This document shows, piece after piece, positions 1-7,834 of a DNA stretch of 64,000 nucleotides. A model generated the notes under the pieces. The model was not told the DNA's origin. It was given only the letters and a program-made list of their open reading frames with translations, and made no database searches. A program made the translations under genes and the position numbers. This DNA is from an uncultured Actinomycetes bacterium. Its GTDB lineage: Bacteria; Actinomycetota; Actinomycetes; Nanopelagicales; Nanopelagicaceae. The DNA is taken from the NCBI GenBank assembly GCA_903873185.1, contig CAIQNN010000010.1, forward strand, positions 36,546-100,545. Reading direction: 5' to 3'. The stretch's first letter is position 1. The number at the start of each line of letters is the position of its first letter.

Positions 1-464
1 TCAGAGAATTCACTAATCTGAATTCCATTAAATGCAAAGTGATACCAGTACAACAAAATTCCAGGCTGAATAGCAATCAATCGATCTGCGATTTGGCGGG
101 TACCTTCAGAGGGATGGCTCAGATTTTCCGGTTCAAGCGTCCCTAGCATCGACACACCAGTGCGTAAAACATCCATTGGATGGGTATCTCTAGGAAGCTG
201 CTCCAGTACTCGCTTTAGAGCTTCAGGTATAGATCGAAGGCCCACAAGTTTTACTTTGTAATCTGCTAACTCGGAAATATTTGGTAAGTGACCATATATA
301 AGTAGGAATGCCACCTCTTCAAATACGCAGTAGTTAGCCAGATCGGCAATGTCATAACCGCGATAATGTAGGTCGTTTCCACTTCGCCCGACGGAGCATA
401 GTGAGGTTGTTCCTGCAGGCACTCCTGAAAGTGCAACCGACTTCTTGGCTTTAAACTCGGTCAA
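1..464 (-). CDS. prpC: 2-methylcitrate synthase (partial, N-terminal part)
   Basis: Condenses propionyl-CoA with oxaloacetate in the first step of the methylcitrate cycle. The reverse strand reads open from a TTG start at 464 to the window edge, giving about 154 residues. The N-terminus contains KKSVALSGV, then [19 protein letters not shown], the typical opening of PrpC and related citrate synthases. A GAGGAGAA ribosome-binding site sits just upstream. The TTG overlaps the TGA of prpB (TTGA), so the two are translationally coupled. The active-site half lies outside the window, so plain citrate synthase cannot be excluded from sequence alone; the prpB neighbour decides the call. Confidence 0.88.
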   Translation of the reverse strand, partial: MTEFKAKKSVALSGVPAGTTSLCSVGRSGNDLHYRGYDIADLANYCVFEEVAFLLIYGHLPNISELADYKVKLVGLRSIPEALKRVLEQLPRDTHPMDVLRTGVSMLGTLEPENLSHPSEGTRQIADRLIAIQPGILLYWYHFAFNGIQISEFS

Positions 465-1327
465 TTCTTCTCCTCGTGAAACTTATCGAGAGCGCTTTCA
501 TATGAGTAGTAGTCGATTCGTTCGTAAAGCTCTTCTCGAGTTTGCATTGTGTTAATAACACTTGCTTGGGTGCCAGACTTTCGAATAGTTTCGTAGACAA
601 GTTCAGCGGCCTTGTTCATAGCTCGGAAAGCGCTAAGTGGGTACAAGACGATACCAACTCCAACTGTCCGCAACTGATCGACAGTAAAAAGCGGCGTCTT
701 TCCGAATTCTGTGATGTTCGCCAAAATTGGAACGGATAGTTGGGAGGAAAACTTTTGGTAAGTGCCGAGGTCGGCGATAGCCTCCGGAAAAATCATATCC
801 GCGCCAGCCGCTACATAAGCTTGAGCTCGCTCCAAGGCGGCGTCAATCCCCTCGTTGGCCAACGCATCTGTTCGAGCCATAATCGTGAAGTCCTCGTCCG
901 TGCGCGCATCAACTGCTGCTTTAATACGGTCGCACATTTCCGCCATAGAAACTAGCTCTTTGTTAGGGCGGTGACCACAGCGTTTTGCGCCAACTTGATC
1001 TTCGATGTGTAGCGCCGATGCTCCAGCTTTTATAAGTTCTTTGACAGTCCGAGCAATATTGAAGGCAGAAGGCCCAAAACCGGTATCGGCATCAACTAAC
1101 AATGGCAGATCGCAAATATTGGTAATCCTTCGGACATCAGTAAGCACATCATCAAGAGTTGTAATTCCCAAATCTGGAATTCCAAGCGAGCCAGCTGCGA
1201 CGCCGCCGCCAGAAAGGTAGATAGCTTTATAGCCAGCACGTTTTGCTAAGAGCGCATGATTGGCATTAATGGCGCCAACTACCTGAAGTGGTTGCTCCTG
1301 TTGGACTGCTTCGCGGAAGGTTGTCAT
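461..1327 (-). CDS. prpB: Methylisocitrate lyase
   Basis: Cleaves 2-methylisocitrate to pyruvate and succinate, the last step of the methylcitrate cycle. It belongs to the isocitrate lyase / PEP mutase superfamily: VDADTGFG supplies metal-binding Asp residues, [11 protein letters not shown] contains the catalytic Cys, and ARTDA follows. At 288 residues it has the usual PrpB length, not the longer isocitrate lyase length. I chose the ATG at 1327 because it forms an ATGA overlap with the stop of the upstream dehydrogenase gene; an in-frame ATG at 1339 would add four residues. It lies in one minus-strand run with prpC; a prpD would be expected beyond the left edge. Confidence 0.93.
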   Translation of the reverse strand: MTTFREAVQQEQPLQVVGAINANHALLAKRAGYKAIYLSGGGVAAGSLGIPDLGITTLDDVLTDVRRITNICDLPLLVDADTGFGPSAFNIARTVKELIKAGASALHIEDQVGAKRCGHRPNKELVSMAEMCDRIKAAVDARTDEDFTIMARTDALANEGIDAALERAQAYVAAGADMIFPEAIADLGTYQKFSSQLSVPILANITEFGKTPLFTVDQLRTVGVGIVLYPLSAFRAMNKAAELVYETIRKSGTQASVINTMQTREELYERIDYYSYESALDKFHEEKN

Positions 1328-2127
1328 TGAGAAGTCCATCCACCATCTACTGGAATTGCGGCTCCGGTGATGTTGTGTGCCGATTTAGAACAGAGAAAAA
1401 GCGCTACTTGGCCGATGTCATCTGGAGTGGACATGCGGCGTGAGGGTTGTTTCTCTGAAAGTAAGTCAGCAATTCCGGCAGCGCGATCACCATTGAACTT
1501 AGCCACGCGATCTTGAATTTGCGGCTCAATGAGAGCGGTTTCGACCCAGCCTGGGCAGATCGCGTTAACCGTAACTCCACCTGATTCGCGAGTGCCAGCA
1601 TCTGCATATTCCAAAGCAGTGACTCGCGTAATTCCGATAATTCCATGTTTGGCCGCGACATATGGCGCCTTTGCGACCGAAGCCACCAGGCCATGAACTG
1701 AAGCAGTGTTGATGACTCGGCCATAACCGCGTTCGGCCATTTGCGGCAAGAGCAGTCTCATAGTGTCGAAGACCGAAGAAAGATTAATCGCAATAATGTC
1801 GTCCCATTTCCCGCGCGGCATTTCAACGGTAGGCGCCGTAAATTGAATACCTGCGTTGTTGCATAAAATATCAACCGGGCCGCCAAGTAAAATATTTTTA
1901 ATTAACTCTTCAGTTGCTGCGCTATCACGCAGATCTGAAACAAAAGTTTCAACTCTTCTGGCACCTGCGCTTTTGGCCGCCGCTACTGCGGAATCAATTG
2001 TTGCCTGGTCTGCCAAGCCATGAAGAACCAAGTCAACACCTTCTCGTGCTAGCGCTATGGCAATTCCAAGGCCAATCCCTTGGAAGGAACCTGTGACAAA
2101 GGCTCTCCGACCTTGAAGTTCTCCCAT
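1324..2127 (-). CDS. bdhA: 3-hydroxybutyrate dehydrogenase (SDR family)
   Basis: NAD-dependent oxidation of 3-hydroxybutyrate to acetoacetate. It is a classical short-chain dehydrogenase of 267 residues: TGSFQGIG cofactor loop (about 12-19), NNAG (90-93), and catalytic N115, S143, Y156 and K160 in YVAAKHG. The stretches [25 protein letters not shown] and the C-terminal PVDGGWTSQ match the type-2 3-hydroxybutyrate dehydrogenase subfamily closely. The start is the ATG at 2127, two bases after the hydrolase stop, with GGAG at the end of that gene; the longer upstream reading would overlap the hydrolase. Acetoacetyl-CoA synthetase in the divergent operon supplies the next step. Confidence 0.85.
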   Translation of the reverse strand: MGELQGRRAFVTGSFQGIGLGIAIALAREGVDLVLHGLADQATIDSAVAAAKSAGARRVETFVSDLRDSAATEELIKNILLGGPVDILCNNAGIQFTAPTVEMPRGKWDDIIAINLSSVFDTMRLLLPQMAERGYGRVINTASVHGLVASVAKAPYVAAKHGIIGITRVTALEYADAGTRESGGVTVNAICPGWVETALIEPQIQDRVAKFNGDRAAGIADLLSEKQPSRRMSTPDDIGQVALFLCSKSAHNITGAAIPVDGGWTSQ

Positions 2128-2129
2128 GC

Positions 2130-3029
2130 TTACTCCGGCTCTCCGTAGATTAATTGAGCGCATTTTTCGGCGCCAGTTGCCTCCAACAAAATGTCATAGT
2201 GGTTGGTGTCAGGAACTATTACTAATTTGAGTTTCGGAAAGGTGGGCAGTACATGTTCTAGAACTTGAATCGGATAGAGGCCGCCCTCTTCATTCTGCAG
2301 CCCTCGTTCCGCTTTTACAAAGAGGACCTCATTGCGTAGACCTTTTAGACTGTCACTTATCAAAGTGTCACCGAACATATTTTGGTTATCACCGATAACC
2401 GCCTCGACATTGGTGGCGGCATGGAGTTCTGGCGCCTGTCCGCGAAGGTCATAATCCACATACTCATCCATTGCCGGGCTCCAGCCTTTGTTAAAAGCTG
2501 CTTGAGATTTCCAATACTCGCGGTACTCCTCTTTCGAACTGAACTTCATCGCCAATCTTGCCAAGGCGGGTCCTAACACCAACGGCAGAATCTGTTCGAT
2601 CGTCATCCCTGGAGGCAACGGTAAGGGGATTCCTCCATCTATCAGCACCGTTCTAGAAACTCGATCTGGGTAAAGCCCCACTAAAACAGCGGCAACAAAA
2701 GCACCCATTGAATGGCCAATGACTTCAATTGAATCTAAGCCCAAATAATCAATTGCCGCGATCAGGTCTTTAGCATGGGAGCGCATCCCGAATGGGCCTG
2801 GGAGTTGATTGGAATCGCCCCGACCACGCAAATCAACGGCATAGGGCAAATATCCGCGAACTATCAATGACTTGGCAAAGAGTTGAAATGCCCGATTGGA
2901 AGAAGTCACACCGTGCACCAGAAGAACCGGAGTGCCAGCACTCTCGGATCCGTATCGAAATAGTGCGAGATCGCCACCATCTACTTTGACCAGGAATCTT
3001 GCAGTTGGTATGAAAGCTGCCGAATTCAT
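2130..3029 (-). CDS. Alpha/beta hydrolase, probable esterase or 3-hydroxyacid oligomer/lactone hydrolase
   Basis: Serine hydrolase of the alpha/beta fold, 299 residues: oxyanion-region HGVTSS (39-44), DLRGRGDS, and nucleophile S107 in GHSMG. A DTNHYD motif near the C-terminus supplies the likely catalytic His. No signal peptide is visible, so it is cytoplasmic. It is the first gene of a minus-strand operon with the 3-hydroxybutyrate dehydrogenase, prpB and prpC. That context suggests cleavage of esters or oligomers of short hydroxyacids, but the family is too broad to fix a substrate. A TATTCT box 7-12 bases before the ATG would make the transcript leaderless. Confidence 0.8.
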   Translation of the reverse strand: MNSAAFIPTARFLVKVDGGDLALFRYGSESAGTPVLLVHGVTSSNRAFQLFAKSLIVRGYLPYAVDLRGRGDSNQLPGPFGMRSHAKDLIAAIDYLGLDSIEVIGHSMGAFVAAVLVGLYPDRVSRTVLIDGGIPLPLPPGMTIEQILPLVLGPALARLAMKFSSKEEYREYWKSQAAFNKGWSPAMDEYVDYDLRGQAPELHAATNVEAVIGDNQNMFGDTLISDSLKGLRNEVLFVKAERGLQNEEGGLYPIQVLEHVLPTFPKLKLVIVPDTNHYDILLEATGAEKCAQLIYGEPE

Positions 3030-3035
3030 AAATAG

Positions 3036-3041
3036 AGAATA
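3036..3041 (-). promoter_or_regulatory. Candidate -10 box for the hydrolase-bdhA-prpBC operon
   Basis: On the minus strand TATTCT fits the TANNNT pattern and lies so close to the ATG at 3029 that transcription would begin at or next to the start codon. No convincing -35 is seen; the nearest is TTACGA at 3059-3064. The nested palindrome lies just upstream. Confidence 0.3.
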
Positions 3042-3072
3042 GCCGTTTCATCAATTTTTCGTAAGAAAAGTG

Positions 3073-3095
3073 TTGTGAAATTGTAACAATCACAA
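3073..3095. promoter_or_regulatory. Nested inverted repeat in divergent promoter region (candidate operator)
   Basis: TTGTGA at 3073-3078 and TCACAA at 3090-3095 are perfect inverted arms separated by 11 bases. Inside lies a second palindrome, ATTGT-A-ACAAT (3080-3090). The site lies between the hydrolase/bdhA/prpBC operon and the ABC-transporter/aacS operon and could control both. The repressor is unknown and not encoded nearby. Confidence 0.5.
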
Positions 3096-3139
3096 TCGTA
3101 CGGGAGGAAAACTCGCGACTAGACTTTAAAACAACTATT

Positions 3140-3164
3140 AAGCCAATTGGCATCCGATTGGCTT
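3140..3164 (+). promoter_or_regulatory. Leader hairpin upstream of the substrate-binding protein gene
   Basis: AAGCCAAT (3140-3147) pairs perfectly with ATTGGCTT (3157-3164) around a 9-base loop. It lies in the presumed 5' UTR, just before the AGGAGA ribosome-binding site of the binding-protein gene. It has no U-run, so an mRNA-stabilising or regulatory leader is more likely than a terminator. Confidence 0.4.
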
Positions 3165-3189
3165 TCCTAACCCTCTAGGAGATAACTAA

Positions 3190-4362
3190 ATGGGAATCCG
3201 TTCAAAATTAACCCGCGTTGGAATAGCTGCGCTATCTGTCGCGCTAGTCGCGCCGACTGCCCTCACAGCACCTGCCGGTGCCGCAGCAGATATTAAAATC
3301 GGCGTAATTACTGCAACATCAGGCGGTTTGAAGTCATACGGTGATGCTTATAACGCAGCACTCGACTGGGGTTTGAAGTATTACACCAATGGAAAAATGT
3401 CCATTAACGGTGCAAAGCTTGTAGTAACCAAGAAAGATGATGGTGGCGATCCTGCTGCTGCAACCGCTGCCTTTAAAGATATGGTCGGAAACGGAACTAA
3501 AATAATTGTCGGTACCGCTTCATCAGCTGTCGCGTTGACGTTAGCGCCACTGGCAGCACAAAATAAAGTCCTTTACATCTCCGGACCTGCGAAGAACGAT
3601 TTGGTTGTTAGCGCCGCTAATAAGTATGTATTCCGTTCCGGAAATAACTCCACCCAAGATTTGGCTCCACTTGCAGGTATCAGCCCAATTAAGGGAAAGA
3701 AAGTCGTCCTCTTTGTTGAAGATAATGCTTTTGGTGCTGGAAATATCGCAGCTGCAAGAGCGCTGCTTGGTCCAAAGGGTGCGGTATTTGACGAAATAAA
3801 AGTTGCAACAACTGCAACAGATTTCACCCCTTATGCCAAGAAAGCGGCTGACTCAGCTGGCGCTTACATCTTTATCGCTTGGTCAAATGCCTTAACCGCT
3901 GGTGGAATGTTCACCGCGCTAAAGCAACAAGGTGCATTTGCCAAGAGCCGTCCAATCACTGGTCTTGCTGGCGTATCTTCTTATGACATCTATGGAACCA
4001 TCTTTGATGGTACCAACGCGGTCTTGACCAACAGTTACTTCCCTGCTGTCTTTACCAGCGCTGCTGCATCATCGCTTAACGCCGAATATGCCGCGACCAA
4101 GCAATCCCAGGACCTCTTCACCCCAACAGGTGCTGATGCCGCCCGCATGATTGTTCGCGCTCTAACTGGCAACACTGATGTAAATATCGATACCGCGATT
4201 AGCAACCTCGAGGGTTACTCTTGGTTGGGCGTCAAGGGTCGCATGACCATAAATCCAGCCAATCACCAATTGATCCAACCAATGTTCTTGGTATCTTTAA
4301 ATAAGAACGGATCACATTATGTTCCAAAGCTCGTCCGTACCCTCTACAACGTTGGGCAATAA
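3190..4362 (+). CDS. ABC transporter substrate-binding protein, branched-chain amino acid type
   Basis: Extracytoplasmic receptor of a high-affinity importer, 390 residues. A classical signal peptide (RSKLTRVGIAALSVALVAP, cleavage near AGAAA about residues 30-33) is followed by a Peripla_BP_6 fold starting at IKIGVITATSG. There is no lipobox Cys, so it is secreted or shed rather than a lipoprotein. It leads an operon with two ATPases, two permeases and acetoacetyl-CoA synthetase. The family binds branched-chain amino acids, amides, urea and various carboxylates; this context favours a short-chain hydroxy- or keto-acid, by inference. AGGAGA precedes the ATG. Confidence 0.88.
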   Translation: MGIRSKLTRVGIAALSVALVAPTALTAPAGAAADIKIGVITATSGGLKSYGDAYNAALDWGLKYYTNGKMSINGAKLVVTKKDDGGDPAAATAAFKDMVGNGTKIIVGTASSAVALTLAPLAAQNKVLYISGPAKNDLVVSAANKYVFRSGNNSTQDLAPLAGISPIKGKKVVLFVEDNAFGAGNIAAARALLGPKGAVFDEIKVATTATDFTPYAKKAADSAGAYIFIAWSNALTAGGMFTALKQQGAFAKSRPITGLAGVSSYDIYGTIFDGTNAVLTNSYFPAVFTSAAASSLNAEYAATKQSQDLFTPTGADAARMIVRALTGNTDVNIDTAISNLEGYSWLGVKGRMTINPANHQLIQPMFLVSLNKNGSHYVPKLVRTLYNVGQ

Positions 4363-4389
4363 GCAATAAAGTTAAGTTAATGAGTACGG

Positions 4390-4420
4390 GAAGCCTGACG
4401 CTAATTTGGTGTCAGGCTTC
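4390..4420 (+). terminator. Intra-operon hairpin after the binding-protein gene (partial terminator or mRNA stabiliser)
   Basis: A perfect 10-bp stem (4390-4399 with 4411-4420, GAAGCCTGAC/GTCAGGCTTC) with an 11-base loop, followed by a weakly T-rich stretch. It sits between the binding-protein gene and the first ATPase gene. In this position such hairpins commonly give more binding-protein mRNA than downstream mRNA. Confidence 0.6.
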
Positions 4421-4477
4421 TCTCGTTAATGCCAAAATGGTAATTTTGCTAAGTAACAAATCGCAATGAGGTGATGA

Positions 4478-5230
4478 GTGGAAACGGCATTAAGTGTTAA
4501 CGACTTGAGCCTGACGATCGGCGGCGCCAAAATCCTTGACGGCATCACTCTTGCTGTTGCAAAAAATGAAACCTTGGGAATCATCGGCCCAAATGGCGCT
4601 GGTAAAACTTCGCTCTTCAATCTTTTATCGGGTTTGCGTTCTCCTACTCGTGGAGAAATATTTCTAGGTGAAACCAATATCACCTTTAAGGCCCCTTATG
4701 AGCGCGCAAAATTGGGGCTGGCCCGAACTTTTCAAACCTCTAGTATTTTTCCAAATCTCACTTGTTTAGAGAATGTGCGAATCGCGGCGCAGGCGGCGAA
4801 CAATAAATCATTAAATATTATTAAGAACGCTTATAAATTTCCTGATGTAGTTTTAAAGGCCCAAGAAGGGCTAGACCAAGTCGGACTCGGCTCTAGGTCG
4901 CTACAAATTGCCGGCTCATTGTCACATGGTGATAAAAGACGCCTGGAGATTGCGATTGTTCTAGTTTCTAATTCTGAAGTGGTGTTGCTAGATGAACCAA
5001 TGGCCGGCATGAGCGTTGAAAATGTCCCAGAACTTGTTGAAATCATTCGCTCGTTAAAAACCGTTCACAACAAGACGGTCCTTATAGTCGAGCACCACAT
5101 GGAAGTTATCTTGGGTTTGGCTGACCGCTTGGCGGTTCTAAATTATGGCGAACTACTCGTTTGTGACACTCCGGCTAATGTAATTGCTAACCCGATTGTT
5201 CAAAGCGCTTACATTGGGGAGGCGTTATGA
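4478..5230 (+). CDS. livG: ABC transporter ATP-binding protein, LivG type
   Basis: First of two cytoplasmic ATPase subunits of the importer, 250 residues. Walker A GPNGAGKT (about 37-44), Q-loop region LARTFQTSSIF, a diverged signature SHGDKRR in place of the usual LSGG, Walker B VVLLDEP, and H-loop VEHHM are all present. The C-terminal YIGEAL is typical of LivG proteins. The start is a GTG at 4478 preceded by GAGGTGATGA. Its stop overlaps the start of the second ATPase gene (ATGA at 5227). The symbol marks the family, not a proven substrate. Confidence 0.88.
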   Translation: METALSVNDLSLTIGGAKILDGITLAVAKNETLGIIGPNGAGKTSLFNLLSGLRSPTRGEIFLGETNITFKAPYERAKLGLARTFQTSSIFPNLTCLENVRIAAQAANNKSLNIIKNAYKFPDVVLKAQEGLDQVGLGSRSLQIAGSLSHGDKRRLEIAIVLVSNSEVVLLDEPMAGMSVENVPELVEIIRSLKTVHNKTVLIVEHHMEVILGLADRLAVLNYGELLVCDTPANVIANPIVQSAYIGEAL

Positions 5231-5931
5231 ACGTGCTCTCCGTAAGAGACCTCAATGTCAAAATCAATGAATCCCATATTTTACACGGGGTAACTTTTGA
5301 AGTTCCAACCCATTCTGTTACTGCGCTATTAGGAAGAAATGGTGTTGGTAAATCCACAACCTTAAAAGCCATTATGGGCTTGTATCCCTCTTCTGGATTA
5401 ATCGAACTCAATGGCCAATCCATTGCCGGCAAACTAACCTACAAGATTGCCCAGGATGGAATCGCATATGTACCGGAAGATCGCGAAATCTTCGCCTCTC
5501 TCACAGTTAAAGAGAATCTTTCGTTAGCGACCAGAGATGAAAATGATCTCGAGCGCCAGGAACTGGTTCATGCCCTCTTTCCGGAACTGACAACGCGGGC
5601 AGCGCAGCGAGCAGGGACGCTCTCTGGAGGACAACAACAAATGGTCGCTATTGCTCGCGCCTTAGTCAATCAAAATGAAATAATCCTTATCGACGAACCT
5701 ACAAAAGGTTTGGCGCCGAAACTGGTTACTGAAGTAGCTGATGCACTAGGACGAGTCGCTGGCGCGACCACAATGTTGTTGGTCGAACAAAATCTGCCAT
5801 TGGTAAAACGAATTGCCCAGCATGTGATCGTTATGGATCAAGGTCGTGTTGTTTTCCAAGGTGGACCAGAAAATCTGCACGATCCAGAATGGGTACACGC
5901 CATGCTCGGCGTTAGTGGGGGTCACAAATAA
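5227..5931 (+). CDS. livF: ABC transporter ATP-binding protein, LivF type
   Basis: Second ATPase subunit, 234 residues: Walker A GRNGVGKST, LivF-like YVPEDREIFASLTVKENL, signature LSGGQQQMVAIARAL, Walker B IILIDEP followed by TKGLAP, and switch His region reading LLVEQNL as in most LivF proteins. The ATG at 5227 overlaps the preceding stop by four bases, and its own stop shares a base with the permease start (TAATG), so the subunits are translationally coupled. Confidence 0.9.
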   Translation: MNVLSVRDLNVKINESHILHGVTFEVPTHSVTALLGRNGVGKSTTLKAIMGLYPSSGLIELNGQSIAGKLTYKIAQDGIAYVPEDREIFASLTVKENLSLATRDENDLERQELVHALFPELTTRAAQRAGTLSGGQQQMVAIARALVNQNEIILIDEPTKGLAPKLVTEVADALGRVAGATTMLLVEQNLPLVKRIAQHVIVMDQGRVVFQGGPENLHDPEWVHAMLGVSGGHK

Positions 5932-6812
5932 TGGATACCTTCCTGCTGATTGGGATTACCGGCATTGGATTAGGTGCCCTTTATTTCCTTGTTGCCGCTG
6001 GTCTCTCATTAATTTACGGATTGATGGGAGTCCTTAATTTCGCTCATGGCTCTTTCCTGACTGTCGGTGCATTTGTTGGACTCTGGTTCTCTAGCCAGGT
6101 TATGCATGTTAGTAACACTTGGACTTTTATCGGTGCCATGGTTTTAGGAGGATTGGCGGCGGGTCTTTTTGCGCTCTTGGTAGAACGGATTGTTATTTCC
6201 CGTTTGTATGAACGCCATATCGATCAAGCTTTAGTTACCGTCGGAATTGCTCTCGTAGTTGGTGCAGTTCTTGCTGGATGGTTCGGTAGCGATCTACGAT
6301 TATTACCTACACCTTCCTGGTTTATTAATACCGTCAGCATCGGTTCGGCTCACATACCAGTTGATCGCTTCCTTTATATTGGCGTCGCGCTCATATTGCT
6401 ACTTGCAAACACTATTCTCTTGCGCTTTTCTCGAATTGGTTTGGTTATCAGGGCTGGCGTTGAGAACCGACAGATGGTTGCTGCCTTAGGAATTAATGTC
6501 CGTCTTGCTTTTAGTACCGTTTTCTTCATTGGTGGGTTTGCGGCTGGAGTTGGTGGCGTTCTGGTCTCGGCCTACTCAAATGGCGTTTCGCCTCTGATCG
6601 CTGGTTCGTACCTTATTTATGGTTTTATTGTTGTTGTTATAGGTGGGATGGGGTCAGTGCCTGGCAGCTTCCTAGCGGCCATGATCATTGGAATCATCAA
6701 ACAATATGCCAACTACTACAGCCCAGGCTTAGGCGACTTTGTGGTCGTTTTCTTGTTGGCTGGCGTCTTGCTCCTTAGACCTCAAGGTCTGCTAGGTAAG
6801 GTGAAGGCATAA
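5931..6812 (+). CDS. livH: ABC transporter permease, LivH type
   Basis: Inner-membrane permease of the same importer, 293 residues with about eight hydrophobic segments. N-terminal GALYFLVAAGLSLIYGLMGV, then NFAHGSF, is the classic LivH opening. The conserved GGMGSVPGSFLAA in the C-terminal half is the ATPase-coupling EAA-like loop, and the end LLLRPQGLLGK is family-typical. One-base TAATG overlaps on both sides place it inside a single polycistron. Confidence 0.9.
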   Translation: MDTFLLIGITGIGLGALYFLVAAGLSLIYGLMGVLNFAHGSFLTVGAFVGLWFSSQVMHVSNTWTFIGAMVLGGLAAGLFALLVERIVISRLYERHIDQALVTVGIALVVGAVLAGWFGSDLRLLPTPSWFINTVSIGSAHIPVDRFLYIGVALILLLANTILLRFSRIGLVIRAGVENRQMVAALGINVRLAFSTVFFIGGFAAGVGGVLVSAYSNGVSPLIAGSYLIYGFIVVVIGGMGSVPGSFLAAMIIGIIKQYANYYSPGLGDFVVVFLLAGVLLLRPQGLLGKVKA

Positions 6813-7828
6813 TGTTGCGTTGGAAATACTCTCGCCCGCTACTGGCCATTTTTATTCCTATGTTATTTGCCGCACCACTTCTAGGTAATAACCCTCTGAG
6901 TCATCCAGGTTTGCAACAAACCATGGCGGTTGCTTTTCTGTATGGTGCCTTGGCTTTGACCTATGACCTACTTTTTGGTTTTACTGGTTTGCTTTCCTTT
7001 GGGCATGCACTGTTCTTCGCTTCTGGCATGTATTTGGCTGTCCTCTTTATTAACCATGATGTTTTGGTCTGGTGGTTGGCGGTCATTGCTGCGGTTGCGA
7101 TCACAACAATTCTCGCAATATTGATTGGCAGCGCCTCGCTGCGTACTGGTGGAATCACCTTTGCGATGGTTACCTTGGCCTTTGCCGAGGCAGGTCATGT
7201 CGTCATCAGTCGCAATTTTGGTGGTTTAACTAATGGCGAAAATGGAATTGCCTTAAACGCCGACAAAGTTCCAAGCATTTTCATCGGGGTTTTTAATACC
7301 AAGAACCTCTTCTGGATTTCGCTCGGTACTTTAGTAATTGTCTATTTCATTACTTGGTGGGTGACTGAAAGCTCTGCAGGGCGAGTCTTTGCTGCTCTTC
7401 GAGATAACGAAACTCGAATTGCTGTACTGGGTCTCAAGCCGGCCAGATTTAAGTTGCTCTCTTTTGTTATCGCAGCTTCGATGGCCAGTTTCATAGGGGT
7501 AGTTATGTTGATGGTTAGTGGCAGCGCAGCTCCACGCTTTGCCTCTTCCGATGTCACTATCGCCTTGCTATTAATGGTTATCTTGGGTGGTGCAATTACT
7601 CGGTGGGGCGCTGTCATTGGCGGAATTATTTACTCCGTTGCATCCACCAGGTTGCAAGATATCAGCCAGTCAAGTGCGTTGCACTCCGTTCCAAAGATAA
7701 TTAGTGGTCCACTCTCTGAGCCAACATTTATCTTGGGTCTGCTATTTATTTTTGTCGTAATGTTTGCTCCCGGAGGGCTCTCTGGTGCTTACTACCGACT
7801 CCGAATAAAAGTTATCTCGAAGAAGTAG
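6812..7828 (+). CDS. livM: ABC transporter permease, LivM type
   Basis: Second permease, 338 residues with about ten membrane segments. LTYDLLFGFTGLLSFGHALF is the LivM hallmark, and the GGAITRWGAVIGG loop corresponds to the coupling helix. The C-terminus FAPGGLSGAY fits the family. It is followed after six bases by the acetoacetyl-CoA synthetase gene, so importer and activating enzyme appear to be made from one message. Confidence 0.9.
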   Translation: MLRWKYSRPLLAIFIPMLFAAPLLGNNPLSHPGLQQTMAVAFLYGALALTYDLLFGFTGLLSFGHALFFASGMYLAVLFINHDVLVWWLAVIAAVAITTILAILIGSASLRTGGITFAMVTLAFAEAGHVVISRNFGGLTNGENGIALNADKVPSIFIGVFNTKNLFWISLGTLVIVYFITWWVTESSAGRVFAALRDNETRIAVLGLKPARFKLLSFVIAASMASFIGVVMLMVSGSAAPRFASSDVTIALLLMVILGGAITRWGAVIGGIIYSVASTRLQDISQSSALHSVPKIISGPLSEPTFILGLLFIFVVMFAPGGLSGAYYRLRIKVISKK

Positions 7829-7834
7829 CCCTTT

